From positions 1-9,544 of the forward strand of contig JAHEBR010000070.1 of the NCBI GenBank assembly GCA_024642185.1: a DNA stretch of 9,544 bases, read 5' to 3'. This stretch comes from Marivivens sp. Lineage in GTDB: Bacteria; Pseudomonadota; Alphaproteobacteria; Rhodobacterales; Rhodobacteraceae. The position numbers and the translations under genes are program-made. Position 1 is the first letter of the stretch, and each line of letters starts with the position of its first letter. Positions 1 to 6,744 of the stretch are shown in pieces. The notes beneath the pieces are model-generated. The model searched no databases. It was given only the letters and a program-made list of their open reading frames with translations, and was not told the DNA's origin.

Positions 1-667
1 TTTCGGCGGCCTGCATCAGGCGGCGCTTCACGTCGAGCGCCTCGTCCTCGCCTGCCTCGGGCGACAGGGCCTCAAGCTCTGCCGCCGCGTGGCGCAAATA
101 TTCTTCCTCCGCCCGCGCCGCGTCGAGATTTGCCTCCGCCCCGGCCAGCGCCTTGGCCGCAGCGCTGCGCGCATTCCACGCGGACCGGGTCGCGGCAACG
201 AGTTCGCCCGTCCCGGCAAAGGAATCGAGAAGCAGCCGGTGGCCGCGCGGGTTCAGAAGGCCGCGGTCGTCATGCTGGCCATGCAGTTCCACCAGGCAAT
301 CGGACAGTGCCCGCAGAACTTCGCCCGACACGCGCCGGTCGTTGACCCAAGCCGTCTTGCGCCCGTCGGCGGTGTTGACACGCCGCAGGATCAACTCGCC
401 GTCCCCGGCCTCGATCCCCGCCTCGGCCAGAACCTCGTGCACCGGATGGCCGGGGACCAGCTCAAAAACTGCCGTCACCTCGCCCTGCTCGGCGCCCGCA
501 CGCACCAACTCGGCCCGCCCGCGCCAGCCAAGGACAAAGCCCAAAGCGTCAAGAAGGATGGATTTGCCCGCGCCGGTCTCGCCGGTGAGCACGTTAAGGC
601 CCGGCTGAAACTCCAAAGCCAGCCGATCGATGATCAGCATATCGCGGATGTCCAGACCCCGGAGCAT
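1..667 (-). CDS. recN: DNA repair protein RecN (SMC-like ATPase), N-terminal part, cut by window edge
   Basis: The first 222 codons of an SMC-type ATPase that acts in recombinational repair of double-strand breaks; the 3' part lies beyond base 1. The protein begins MLRGLDIRDMLIIDRLALEF, the usual RecN opening. The Walker A motif GETGAGKS is at residues 29-36, followed by SILLDALGFVLG. The motif ELHGQHDD at 127-134 is the RecN/SMC Q-loop region. From about residue 160 the chain is Ala/Glu/Arg-rich (AEANLDAARAEEEYL), consistent with entry into the coiled-coil arm. Walker B and the signature motif are not in view. The ATG at 667-665 is supported by an AAGG six bases upstream and by homology starting at residue 1. 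It lies 35 bases downstream of the bamD stop, so it is probably the next gene of the lpxC-bamD-recN unit. No LexA-type operator is evident in that short gap. The assignment is firm; only length and 3' context are unknown. Confidence 0.95.
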   Translation of the reverse strand, partial: MLRGLDIRDMLIIDRLALEFQPGLNVLTGETGAGKSILLDALGFVLGWRGRAELVRAGAEQGEVTAVFELVPGHPVHEVLAEAGIEAGDGELILRRVNTADGRKTAWVNDRRVSGEVLRALSDCLVELHGQHDDRGLLNPRGHRLLLDSFAGTGELVAATRSAWNARSAAAKALAGAEANLDAARAEEEYLRHAAAELEALSPEAGEDEALDVKRRLMQAAE

Positions 668-702
668 GGCCTACCTTTGGATCGCTGAGTCGCCCGCCTT
701 GA

Positions 703-1557
703 TCACAGCCACTCGCCCTTGACCATCTGCCGGTAGATCGACGCCAGCCAGCTATTGCCAGCGGCTTTCGCCTCGAGCCCCTGACCGGTCAGCAAATCGT
801 AGCTGTCCTGATACCATTCGGTCGACTGGAAGTTATGACCGAGGATCGCGCCCGCGGTCTGGGCTTCATCGCGCAGACCAAGGGCCAGATAGGCCTCGAC
901 CAGTCGCATCAGCGCCTCTGGCGTATGGCGGGTGGTCTGGAATTCCTCCACGACCACACGGAACCGGTTGATCGCCGCCGCATAATGGCCCCGCTTGAGA
1001 TAGTAGCGCCCGACCTCCATCTCCTTGGCGGCAAGGTGATCGAAGGCGAAATCGAATTTGAGGCGGGCCGAACTTGCATATTCGCTGTCGGGATAGACCT
1101 CGATCACCCGGCGCAGCGCCTGAAGCGCCTTCACCGTCAGGCCCTGATCGCGGCCGATCTCGTCGATCTGGTCGTAATAGGACAGCGCCAGCAGATACTG
1201 GGCATAGGCGGCGTCGCCATCGGCGGGATAGAAATCGAGGAACCGCTGTGCTGCAGCGGCGCTGTTGGCGTAGTCCTCGTCGCGGTGAAAGGCAAAGGCC
1301 TGCATGATGAGCCCGCGCTTGGCCCATTCGGAATAGGGATAGAGGCGCTCGATCTCGCTGAAATAGCGGGCGGCCTGAGGCTCCTTGCCACGCGACAGCT
1401 CGTATTCGCCGCGCTGATAGATTTCCTCGGCGGTGTAATTCTCAAGCGGAACATCGCTTTCAAGGCTGAGCTTGCCACACCCCGAAAGGAGCGCGACGGC
1501 CAGAAGCGATCCGGTGAGCGTTGCTCGAAGCGTTGCGCCTGATTTACGGCCTGACAT
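703..1557 (-). CDS. bamD: Outer membrane protein assembly factor BamD (ComL lipoprotein)
   Basis: This 284-residue lipoprotein of the BAM complex sits on the periplasmic face of the outer membrane and, with BamA, inserts beta-barrel proteins. Residues 1-27 form a lipoprotein signal peptide: basic start (MSGRKSG), hydrophobic core, and lipobox L24-S25-G26-C27, with Cys27 as the predicted lipidated residue. The mature protein is a run of TPR-like helical repeats. Typical BamD sequences are YTAEEIYQRGEYELSRGK, FSEIERLYPYSEWAKRG, FLDFYPADGDAAYAQYLLAL and RVIEVYPDSEYASSARLK. Length is normal for alphaproteobacteria. The ATG at 1557 is preceded by a G-rich stretch (GGGGGG, 4 bases before the start) rather than a classic Shine-Dalgarno, but it gives a complete signal peptide. 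The gene lies 109 bases downstream of lpxC; that gap holds a weak hairpin and no convincing promoter. LpxC and BamD both serve outer-membrane biogenesis, so co-transcription makes sense. Confidence 0.95.
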   Translation of the reverse strand: MSGRKSGATLRATLTGSLLAVALLSGCGKLSLESDVPLENYTAEEIYQRGEYELSRGKEPQAARYFSEIERLYPYSEWAKRGLIMQAFAFHRDEDYANSAAAAQRFLDFYPADGDAAYAQYLLALSYYDQIDEIGRDQGLTVKALQALRRVIEVYPDSEYASSARLKFDFAFDHLAAKEMEVGRYYLKRGHYAAAINRFRVVVEEFQTTRHTPEALMRLVEAYLALGLRDEAQTAGAILGHNFQSTEWYQDSYDLLTGQGLEAKAAGNSWLASIYRQMVKGEWL

Positions 1558-1637
1558 TCAGCCCCCCGACATCCGTGCCTGTGATTGGAAGGGGATCGCC
1601 CCCGTCACCCATCCGTCTAGCACAGAAAGATGGGGCG

Positions 1638-1658
1638 CAAAATGCCTTTTGGCTTTTG
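1638..1658 (-). terminator. Weak terminator-like hairpin after lpxC
   Basis: Just after the lpxC stop, the minus strand reads CAAAAGCC, a loop AAAA, then GGC, one bulged A, and TTTTG. This makes an 8-bp stem with a single bulge whose distal arm is the T-run. The GC core is only 3 bp, so I regard it as a leaky terminator, an attenuator or a 3'-end stabiliser. It would let some transcription reach bamD and recN. Confidence 0.3.
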
Positions 1659-1666
1659 AAGCAGGT

Positions 1667-2587
1667 TCAGGCGACGACCGCCAGATCGCTGGCATGAAGG
1701 CCCGCGCCAGGCAGGCTGGCGGCAGTGGCGAGATCGCAATCGACATAGGCCCAAGCCTTGGGATCGGCAAAAAGCGCCCGTAAAAGCTTGTTGGTCAGGG
1801 CGTGGCCCGCGCGAACGCCGACATAGCGACCAAGAATCGGCGCACCCGCGGTATAAAGATCGCCAAGCGCATCGAGCATCTTGTGACGCACGGCCTCGTC
1901 GGAATAGCGCAGGCCGCCTGGTGTAAGAACTGTATCACCCTCGACGACCACCGCGTTGTCATAGCTGCCGCCAAGGGCAAGCCCAGCGGCGTGCATCGCG
2001 TCCACATCCGCCCGCCGGCAGAAGGTCCGGCTGCTGGACAGTTCACGAACGAATGTCCCGTTGGCCATGCTGAGCATCTTGCTTTGCCGGCCAATGGCGG
2101 CATCGGCGAATTCGATGGAGAAATCAATTTGCAGGCTGGGCGCAGGCAGGAGGCTCGCCTTCGCGGCGCCATGGGACACTTCGACAGGCTTCAAGACCTT
2201 GATCGCCCGCAAAGGGGCGTTCTGGCTCTTGATCCCGGCGCCAATCAGGCCGCGCACAAACTGGGCCGAGCTGCCATCAAGGATCGGCACTTCGGGGCCG
2301 TCGATCTCGATCAGAGCGTTATGAATGCCGCAACCGGCCAGAGCGGCCATCAGATGCTCGACCGTCGCGACGCTGACGCCGCTTTGATTTTCGATACGGG
2401 TATTCAGGGGCTCCTGAATCACCAGATCCCAACGGGCCGGAACCAGTGCGTCGACCGCGATCACATCGGTGCGCCGAAAGACGATGCCATGCCCAGCAGG
2501 CGCCGGTCGCAAAACGACCTTGGCCGGACGCCCGTGGTGAAGACCATGGCCGGCAAAGGTGACCGATTGTGAAAGCGTATTCTGCAA
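1667..2587 (-). CDS. lpxC: UDP-3-O-acyl-N-acetylglucosamine deacetylase LpxC
   Basis: This 306-residue zinc amidohydrolase catalyses the committed cytoplasmic step of lipid A synthesis, deacetylating UDP-3-O-acyl-GlcNAc. Zinc ligands are visible: His78 in TVEHLMAALAG (with the neighbouring acid Glu77), and His235 and Asp239 in RHKMLDALGDL. The conserved His262 in RAGHALTNKL corresponds to the catalytic histidine near the C-terminus in E. coli. The two-domain fold is also indicated by GHGLHHGRP near the N-terminus and EIDGPEVPILDGSSAQFV in the first domain. The start is TTG at 2587-2585, with GAGG five bases upstream. No in-frame ATG or GTG lies near it, and the N-terminus MQNTLSQSVTFAGHGLHHGR aligns with the family start. 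Length is normal. It is separated from ftsZ by a strong terminator, so it should have its own promoter in the leader. bamD follows after 109 bases. The C-terminus (HASDLAVVA) shows no recognisable proteolysis tag; regulated LpxC degradation cannot be judged here. Confidence 0.96.
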   Translation of the reverse strand: MQNTLSQSVTFAGHGLHHGRPAKVVLRPAPAGHGIVFRRTDVIAVDALVPARWDLVIQEPLNTRIENQSGVSVATVEHLMAALAGCGIHNALIEIDGPEVPILDGSSAQFVRGLIGAGIKSQNAPLRAIKVLKPVEVSHGAAKASLLPAPSLQIDFSIEFADAAIGRQSKMLSMANGTFVRELSSSRTFCRRADVDAMHAAGLALGGSYDNAVVVEGDTVLTPGGLRYSDEAVRHKMLDALGDLYTAGAPILGRYVGVRAGHALTNKLLRALFADPKAWAYVDCDLATAASLPGAGLHASDLAVVA

Positions 2588-2713
2588 AGGAGCCTCGTTT
2601 CTTGGACATGGAGGTATGCCTTCACGCGCGCGGGCTCAACTCACAGATTACAACGGCTTGTAACAATCGCAACGAATTGATTCAAAAGAACTTTATTCCC
2701 AATCGAAGCACCT
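2588..2713 (-). promoter_or_regulatory. lpxC leader: AT-rich region with candidate promoter
   Basis: The sequence between the ftsZ terminator and the lpxC TTG is clearly more AT-rich than its neighbours. The best -10 candidate on the minus strand is TGTAAT at 2652-2647 (5 of 6 to TATAAT). No good -35 lies at the usual distance: TTGCGA is only 14 bases upstream, which is too close. A start near 2640 would give a leader of about 50 bases. A CcrM-type GANTC site (GATTC) is at 2679-2683. Because a terminator precedes it, some promoter must lie here, but the exact hexamers are inference. Confidence 0.45.
2648..2663. repeat. Inverted repeat TTACAA-N4-TTGTAA in lpxC leader
   Basis: A perfect 6-bp dyad (TTACAA, spacer CGGC, TTGTAA) overlaps the candidate lpxC -10. 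It could be a regulator's operator or a small RNA hairpin. There is only one copy and I recognise no specific regulator motif. Confidence 0.45.
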
Positions 2714-2743
2714 AAAACAAAAACCGCCCCGATTTCGGGGCGG
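2714..2743 (-). terminator. Strong intrinsic terminator after ftsZ
   Basis: On the minus strand, CCGCCCCG, loop AAAT, CGGGGCGG form a perfect 8-bp GC stem (bases 2724-2743). It is followed by TTTTTGTTTT (2723-2714). It lies 22 bases past the ftsZ stop and is a textbook rho-independent terminator ending the mur-fts transcript. The plus strand has CTTTATT after the same stem, so weak bidirectional activity is possible, but no plus-strand gene would use it. Confidence 0.92.
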
Positions 2744-2765
2744 CTTTATTGCAGATCGTGAAAGA

Positions 2766-4352
2766 TCAGTTGGCCTGACGGCGCAGGAAGGCAGGAATCT
2801 CGATCTTTTCCTGATCCGGGTCGGTTTCGGCCGCTTGGCTTTGTGGGCGCGCTTGCGGCTGCAGACGATGATCGTCGGCCGGAGCCTGACCGTGGCCGGT
2901 CATGCGGTTGATCAGCGAGTTGATGCCAAACCGTTGCTTTTCAGGCTCACCGAACGGACGTTGGGCCGACATGGGCTGTCGCTGGGGGGCTTGGTTACCT
3001 TCCGGAACCTTGGAAACCGCAACTTGCAGGCGGCGCATAGCTTCGGGCGACGGGGTTCCCGCTGCAGGGCCACGAGGGGCAACAAAGGCATCGGGGGCAC
3101 GGTCCATCGGCGGCTCGGCGCGTGGGGTATACGCCGGCGGCGGCAGATTGTCGTCGGCCAGCTCAGGCTCGAAATCGCCGAAGATGTCTTCGGCCTGTTC
3201 CGCTGCTGTCATGTCCATCTCGTCCTCGAACAGGGTTTCCTGAACGGGGTTGGATTGAACGACCTGGCTCCGTGCGGCGGCAACCGCTGCGGCGGCGGGA
3301 CGGGCGGCAGGCTGAGCCACCGGCTGCGCGGCGGCGAGCGGCTGGGCCATTGACCGACGAGGCAGCGGCGCTTCGGCCTTGCTGATCGCGGCGTCGATAC
3401 CGGTCGCCACGACCGAGACACGCATCCGGCCTTCCATCGAGGTATCGAGGGTCGAGCCGACGATGATATTCGCCTCGGGATCGACCTTCTCGCGGATCTT
3501 GTTCGCGGCCTCGTCAAGCTCAAAGAGGGTAAGGTCGTAGCCGCCGGTGATGTTGATAAGAACGCCGCGCGCGCCTTCGAGGCTGATCTCGTCGAGGAGC
3601 GGGTTGGCGATCGCCTTTTCGGCGGCTTCGATAGCGCGATTTTCGCCCTCGGCCTCGCCGGTGCCCATCATCGCCTTGCCCATCTCGTCCATCACGGCGC
3701 GCACATCGGCGAAATCGAGGTTGATGAGGCCGGGCCGGACCATCAGATCGGTCACGCCCTTGACGCCCTGATAGAGCACGTCGTCGGCCAAGGCGAAGGC
3801 TTCGGTAAAGGTGGTGTGCTCGTTGGCAAGGCGGAACAGGTTCTGGTTGGGGATGATGATGAGCGTATCGACGACCTTCTGCAGGGCCTCGACGCCATCC
3901 TCGGCCTGACGCATCCGCTTGGCACCTTCGAACTGGAACGGCTTGGTCACCACGCCCACGGTCAGAACACCCAGCTCGCGGGCCGCCTGCGCGATGATCG
4001 GCGCGGCGCCGGTTCCGGTGCCGCCGCCCATTCCGGCGGTGATGAAGCACATATGCGATCCGGCAAGGTGATCGACGATCTGCTCGATGCTCTCTTCGGC
4101 GGCGGCCGCGCCGACTGTGGCGCGGGCCCCGGCCCCAAGACCCTCGGTGACCTTGAGGCCCATCTGGATCTTCGATTGCGACTTAGACTGCTGGAGCGCC
4201 TGCGCGTCGGTATTGGCAACCACGAACTCGACGCCCTCGAGCTCTTTTTCGATCATGTTGTTGACCGCGTTGCCGCCGGCCCCGCCAACGCCAAAAACGG
4301 TGATCCGGGGCTTAAGATCTTCTTGCCCGGGCATCGAGAGGTTCAACGTCAT
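2766..4352 (-). CDS. ftsZ: Cell division protein FtsZ (tubulin-like GTPase)
   Basis: This 528-residue GTPase polymerises at mid-cell into the Z-ring and recruits the divisome. The GTP-binding domain shows GVGGAGGNAVNNM (21-33), the tubulin signature GGGTGTG (109-115) and VVTKPFQFEG (134-143). The T7 synergy loop NLDFADV (211-217) carries the GTP-activating acids Asp213 and Asp216. The core ends near residue 320 (SVVATGIDAA). A disordered linker of roughly 185 residues follows, rich in Ala, Pro, Gln and acidic residues, which explains the length against 383 residues in E. coli. The C-terminal peptide is KIEIPAFLRRQAN, the conserved FtsA/membrane-anchor docking tail of alphaproteobacteria. The ATG at 4352 has AGGCGG eight bases upstream and gives a normal N-terminus. 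The gene lies 178 bases downstream of ftsA, a gap with a candidate promoter, so it is probably read both from the upstream cluster and from its own promoter. A strong terminator follows. Confidence 0.98.
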   Translation of the reverse strand: MTLNLSMPGQEDLKPRITVFGVGGAGGNAVNNMIEKELEGVEFVVANTDAQALQQSKSQSKIQMGLKVTEGLGAGARATVGAAAAEESIEQIVDHLAGSHMCFITAGMGGGTGTGAAPIIAQAARELGVLTVGVVTKPFQFEGAKRMRQAEDGVEALQKVVDTLIIIPNQNLFRLANEHTTFTEAFALADDVLYQGVKGVTDLMVRPGLINLDFADVRAVMDEMGKAMMGTGEAEGENRAIEAAEKAIANPLLDEISLEGARGVLINITGGYDLTLFELDEAANKIREKVDPEANIIVGSTLDTSMEGRMRVSVVATGIDAAISKAEAPLPRRSMAQPLAAAQPVAQPAARPAAAAVAAARSQVVQSNPVQETLFEDEMDMTAAEQAEDIFGDFEPELADDNLPPPAYTPRAEPPMDRAPDAFVAPRGPAAGTPSPEAMRRLQVAVSKVPEGNQAPQRQPMSAQRPFGEPEKQRFGINSLINRMTGHGQAPADDHRLQPQARPQSQAAETDPDQEKIEIPAFLRRQAN

Positions 4353-4372
4353 ACTAAATCCGCCTGTCTGTT

Positions 4373-4382
4373 ACGGGCCCGT
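4373..4382. repeat. Palindrome ACGGGCCCGT in ftsZ 5' leader
   Basis: A perfect 10-bp palindrome 20 bases upstream of the ftsZ ATG, downstream of the candidate promoter and so probably inside the mRNA leader. With no loop it is more plausible as a DNA-binding site than as a hairpin, but it may be chance in GC-rich DNA. Confidence 0.3.
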
Positions 4383-4416
4383 CTTGGAGCGGGCACTCCT
4401 TGCCTAAATTGCTGTG

Positions 4417-4445
4417 ATCCTATCGGCTTGTGGCCCTAAGGTCAC
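4417..4445 (-). promoter_or_regulatory. Candidate sigma70-type promoter for ftsZ
   Basis: On the minus strand, GTGACC (4445-4440, 4 of 6 to TTGACA) is followed by a 17-base spacer and TAGGAT (4422-4417, 4 of 6 to TATAAT). A transcript from here would carry a leader of about 55-60 bases before the ftsZ ATG. The 178-base spacer is the longest gene-free stretch in the mur-fts block, which fits an internal promoter. A GANTC site (GAGTC) lies upstream at 4476-4480. I see no full CtrA-type TTAA-N7-TTAA site. The hexamers are moderate matches. Confidence 0.4.
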
Positions 4446-4495
4446 GGGAAAAACATCAAAACCCCACAAAATATGGAGTCAGGCAGCGTTTAATC

Positions 4496-4510
4496 CGCCG
4501 GATATCGGCG
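4496..4510. repeat. Inverted repeat between ftsA and ftsZ
   Basis: CGCCG, five-base spacer GATAT, CGGCG, starting 20 bases after the ftsA stop codon. It could form a 5-bp hairpin at the ftsA 3' end. No T-run follows on the minus strand, so it is not a convincing terminator, and read-through into ftsZ is expected. Confidence 0.3.
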
Positions 4511-4530
4511 AATGAGCAAAATCTTGCGTA

Positions 4531-5865
4531 TTACCAGTTGTCCCTAAACCATTTGACGGCTCTTCTGAGCGATCTGGCGGGGTAGCTGGAGGCAGGAATC
4601 TCGAAATCCCACCATTCATCCTGGGGATTCGCCGCAAAAAGCGAGAGGCCGACGGCGGCCGAAAAGCCGGGGCCGGAGGCCGCCTGAGGCAGGCCCTGAA
4701 CGCGCAAGGGACGGCCGAGTCGCACTTGGCGGCCAAGGATCCGGCTCGCGAGGCCATCGAGGCCGGGGATCTGGCTGCCGCCGCCGGTGAGCACGATCTG
4801 CTGGCTCGGCAGGTGCTCGAAACCGGCTGCGTCCAGCCGCGCCTTGACCTCTTCCAAAATCTCTTCGACGCGCGGACGCATGATCCCGATCAACTCGGCG
4901 CGGCTCACCGTGCGGCGATCGTGCTCCCAATCGCCGGTCTCGCCTTGGGTTTCGATCATCTCGCGGTCGTCCATGCCCGTGGCCATCACGCCGCCATAGA
5001 AGGTCTTGATCCGCTCGGCAGTCGACATCGGAACCTGAAGGCCCATCGAGATGTCAGAGGTGACATGATCGCCGCCCATACGCACCGCGTCGGCATAAAT
5101 CATGTGTTTTTTCATGAAGATAGAGATCGAGGTTGATCCACCGCCCATGTCGATGCAGGCGGCACCCAGCTCTTGCTCGTCCTCCACAAGGCTCGCAAGA
5201 CCCGAGACATAGGCCGACGAGGCAATGCCCGCCAATTCAAGGTCGCAACGCTTGACCGCATAAAGGATGTTCTGAAGCGCACTCGCGTCGACCGTGAGAA
5301 GGTGCAGGTCGGTGGTCAGGCGGTTGCCCATCTGCCCGCGCGGATCGGCAAGGCCGGAGCGGTGATCGAGGGCGAAATTCACGGGGTGGGCATGAAGCAC
5401 CTCGCGGTCTTCGCCATAGTCGGGCATATCGCAGGCCGCCAGAACCCGGCCAATATCGCCCTCGCGCACCGTGCCGCCGTCGATCTCGACCTCGCCATCA
5501 AGGCCGTAGGAGCGCGGCCGCGCGCCGCTTAACGAGACAATCACATGATCAACGCGCAGGTTGGCCATCTTTTGCGCCGCCTGAACCGCGGTGCGGATGG
5601 CGCGCTCGGTCTCCTGCATCGCGTCGATCTCGCCGAAGCGGACCCCGCGCGAGCGGGTCGTCGCCGCGCCGATCACCCGGAAAGAGCTCTGCCCTGCCAT
5701 CGGGCCAATCCCGTCGCTCTCGCGAAAGCGGTCGGGGCCGTCAAAGCGCAGGATGAGGCAGGCGATCTTGGATGTCCCGATGTCGAGAATTGCGATGACC
5801 CCACGCTGGAGCGCCGCCTGCCGAATCGCGCGCATGGCGCGCTGGGTCTCATAGAGTTGCCGCAT
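4531..5865 (-). CDS. ftsA: Cell division protein FtsA (actin-like membrane tether)
   Basis: This 444-residue actin/HSP70-fold ATPase binds the FtsZ tail and anchors the Z-ring to the inner membrane. ATP-site motifs are in order: phosphate-1 ILDIGTSK (26-33), phosphate-2 CIDMGGGSTSISIF (236-249) and the adenosine motif IVLTGGGSQIPGL (356-368). The FtsA-specific 1C subdomain lies between, with VSLSGARPRSYGLDGEVEI near 109-127. The C-terminus SLRRAVKWFRDNW (432-444) is the amphipathic membrane-targeting helix. Compared with E. coli FtsA there are about a dozen extra residues before the first strand and a Ser/Gly-rich insertion around residues 41-60; both look like lineage features. The ATG at 5865 follows the ftsQ TAG with no spacer (TAGATG), and an AGG lies seven bases upstream inside ftsQ. 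This indicates translational coupling and fixes the start. Confidence 0.97.
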   Translation of the reverse strand: MRQLYETQRAMRAIRQAALQRGVIAILDIGTSKIACLILRFDGPDRFRESDGIGPMAGQSSFRVIGAATTRSRGVRFGEIDAMQETERAIRTAVQAAQKMANLRVDHVIVSLSGARPRSYGLDGEVEIDGGTVREGDIGRVLAACDMPDYGEDREVLHAHPVNFALDHRSGLADPRGQMGNRLTTDLHLLTVDASALQNILYAVKRCDLELAGIASSAYVSGLASLVEDEQELGAACIDMGGGSTSISIFMKKHMIYADAVRMGGDHVTSDISMGLQVPMSTAERIKTFYGGVMATGMDDREMIETQGETGDWEHDRRTVSRAELIGIMRPRVEEILEEVKARLDAAGFEHLPSQQIVLTGGGSQIPGLDGLASRILGRQVRLGRPLRVQGLPQAASGPGFSAAVGLSLFAANPQDEWWDFEIPASSYPARSLRRAVKWFRDNW

Positions 5866-6744
5866 CTAGTTGCCTGTTCCTGAAACTGCCGCATTGATTT
5901 GCCGCATCTCTGCGGCAGCCCCCCCGGTCAGCCTTATGGTTGGCCGATCCGGATTTCGCATATCGACCGCGACGATATCGCGTTCGAGAAGATCTTGTGT
6001 CTGCGCCATGACGACGACGCGCTGAAGCGCCGCGATGGCATCCTCCTGCGGCAGCATGATCCGCTGGCCGCGCTCGAGAACGAGATCCCAGCGCCTGTCG
6101 CCCATCCGCACAAGGCCCCGCAAATGCGGCGCAATGGGACGGGCGGCGGCCATGATCGCCATGGCCTCGGCAAGCGCCTCTTTGGCGCCGTCGCCTGCAA
6201 CCAAGAGAAGGTCGGGCCGGTCGGCACGTGTTGCGACGGCGCCCATGTCGGTTCCGTCACGGTCGATGAGGTGCAAACCGTCATCCTGCCGCCAAAGTGC
6301 CACCGGAATACGGGGCGTAACATGAATCTCAAGGATTCCCCCGGACTTTACCCGCACCGTCGCATCCGCGACGGCCCCGACCTTGAGCACCGCTGCTCGC
6401 AGCGCATCGAGGTCGAGGTCAAAGGATGTCATCGGGAAATCAAGCGGCAGAACCTGGCGGATCGCTTCTGCGACCTCGGGTCCGGCTCCGTCGATCGCCA
6501 TCGCTGTGACGGTGAACTCCGGGCGGGTTTCGATCGAGTTGCGGACCTCGGCCACCCCGGCAAAGAACATCGCCCGGCGCTGATCGTCAGCAAACCAGAC
6601 GGTTGCAATGACACCGATCAGAACCAGCGGCACGCCGATACGCAGCGCTTGTCTGACGCCCGGCGTCAGCATCCAACGCTGCCAGCGATAGCTCCAGCGG
6701 CTCGGTGACGGGTCGCGGTGCGAGGAGAAGCCTATCGATGACAT
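5866..6744 (-). CDS. ftsQ: Cell division protein FtsQ
   Basis: A bitopic inner-membrane divisome protein (292 residues from this start) that scaffolds FtsB/FtsL and connects the Z-ring to septal peptidoglycan synthesis. A basic, Trp-rich cytoplasmic tail (SRWSYRWQRW, residues 15-24) precedes one membrane segment at about 34-51 (LRIGVPLVLIGVIATVWF). A periplasmic POTRA domain follows: FTVTAMAIDGAGPEVAEAIR, then SFDLDLDALRAAVLKVGAV. The beta-domain includes TPRIPVALWRQDDGLHLIDR, a typical FtsQ signature. I chose the ATG at 6744 because GGAGGA lies exactly six bases upstream. A GTG at 6771 would add nine residues but lacks a comparable ribosome site and deepens the overlap. The first 13 bases overlap the end of ddl, and the stop touches the ftsA start, so ddl-ftsQ-ftsA are very probably co-translated. 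Confidence 0.95.
   Translation of the reverse strand: MSSIGFSSHRDPSPSRWSYRWQRWMLTPGVRQALRIGVPLVLIGVIATVWFADDQRRAMFFAGVAEVRNSIETRPEFTVTAMAIDGAGPEVAEAIRQVLPLDFPMTSFDLDLDALRAAVLKVGAVADATVRVKSGGILEIHVTPRIPVALWRQDDGLHLIDRDGTDMGAVATRADRPDLLLVAGDGAKEALAEAMAIMAAARPIAPHLRGLVRMGDRRWDLVLERGQRIMLPQEDAIAALQRVVVMAQTQDLLERDIVAVDMRNPDRPTIRLTGGAAAEMRQINAAVSGTGN

Noticed and set aside
89..688. Long plus-strand open frame of 199 codons opposite recN
   Set aside because: It lies antisense to a recN reading with an intact Walker A. Long antisense frames are common in GC-rich coding DNA, and its product has no recognisable domain.
835..1542. Plus-strand open frame of 235 codons opposite bamD
   Set aside because: It is the antisense shadow of a complete lipoprotein gene, and the product resembles nothing known to me.
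1802..2572. Plus-strand open frame of 256 codons opposite lpxC
   Set aside because: Antisense to a complete lpxC with all zinc ligands; no domain features of its own.
2319..2609. Minus-strand frame starting at the ATG at 2609 ahead of lpxC
   Set aside because: It overlaps lpxC in another frame, has no Shine-Dalgarno and gives a low-complexity Arg/Gly/Ser product. I considered it as a leader peptide, but it runs about 200 bases past the lpxC start.
3816..4439. Plus-strand open frame of 207 codons over the ftsZ N-terminal half and spacer
   Set aside because: Antisense to the highly conserved FtsZ GTPase domain; it has no recognisable family and no ribosome site was found.
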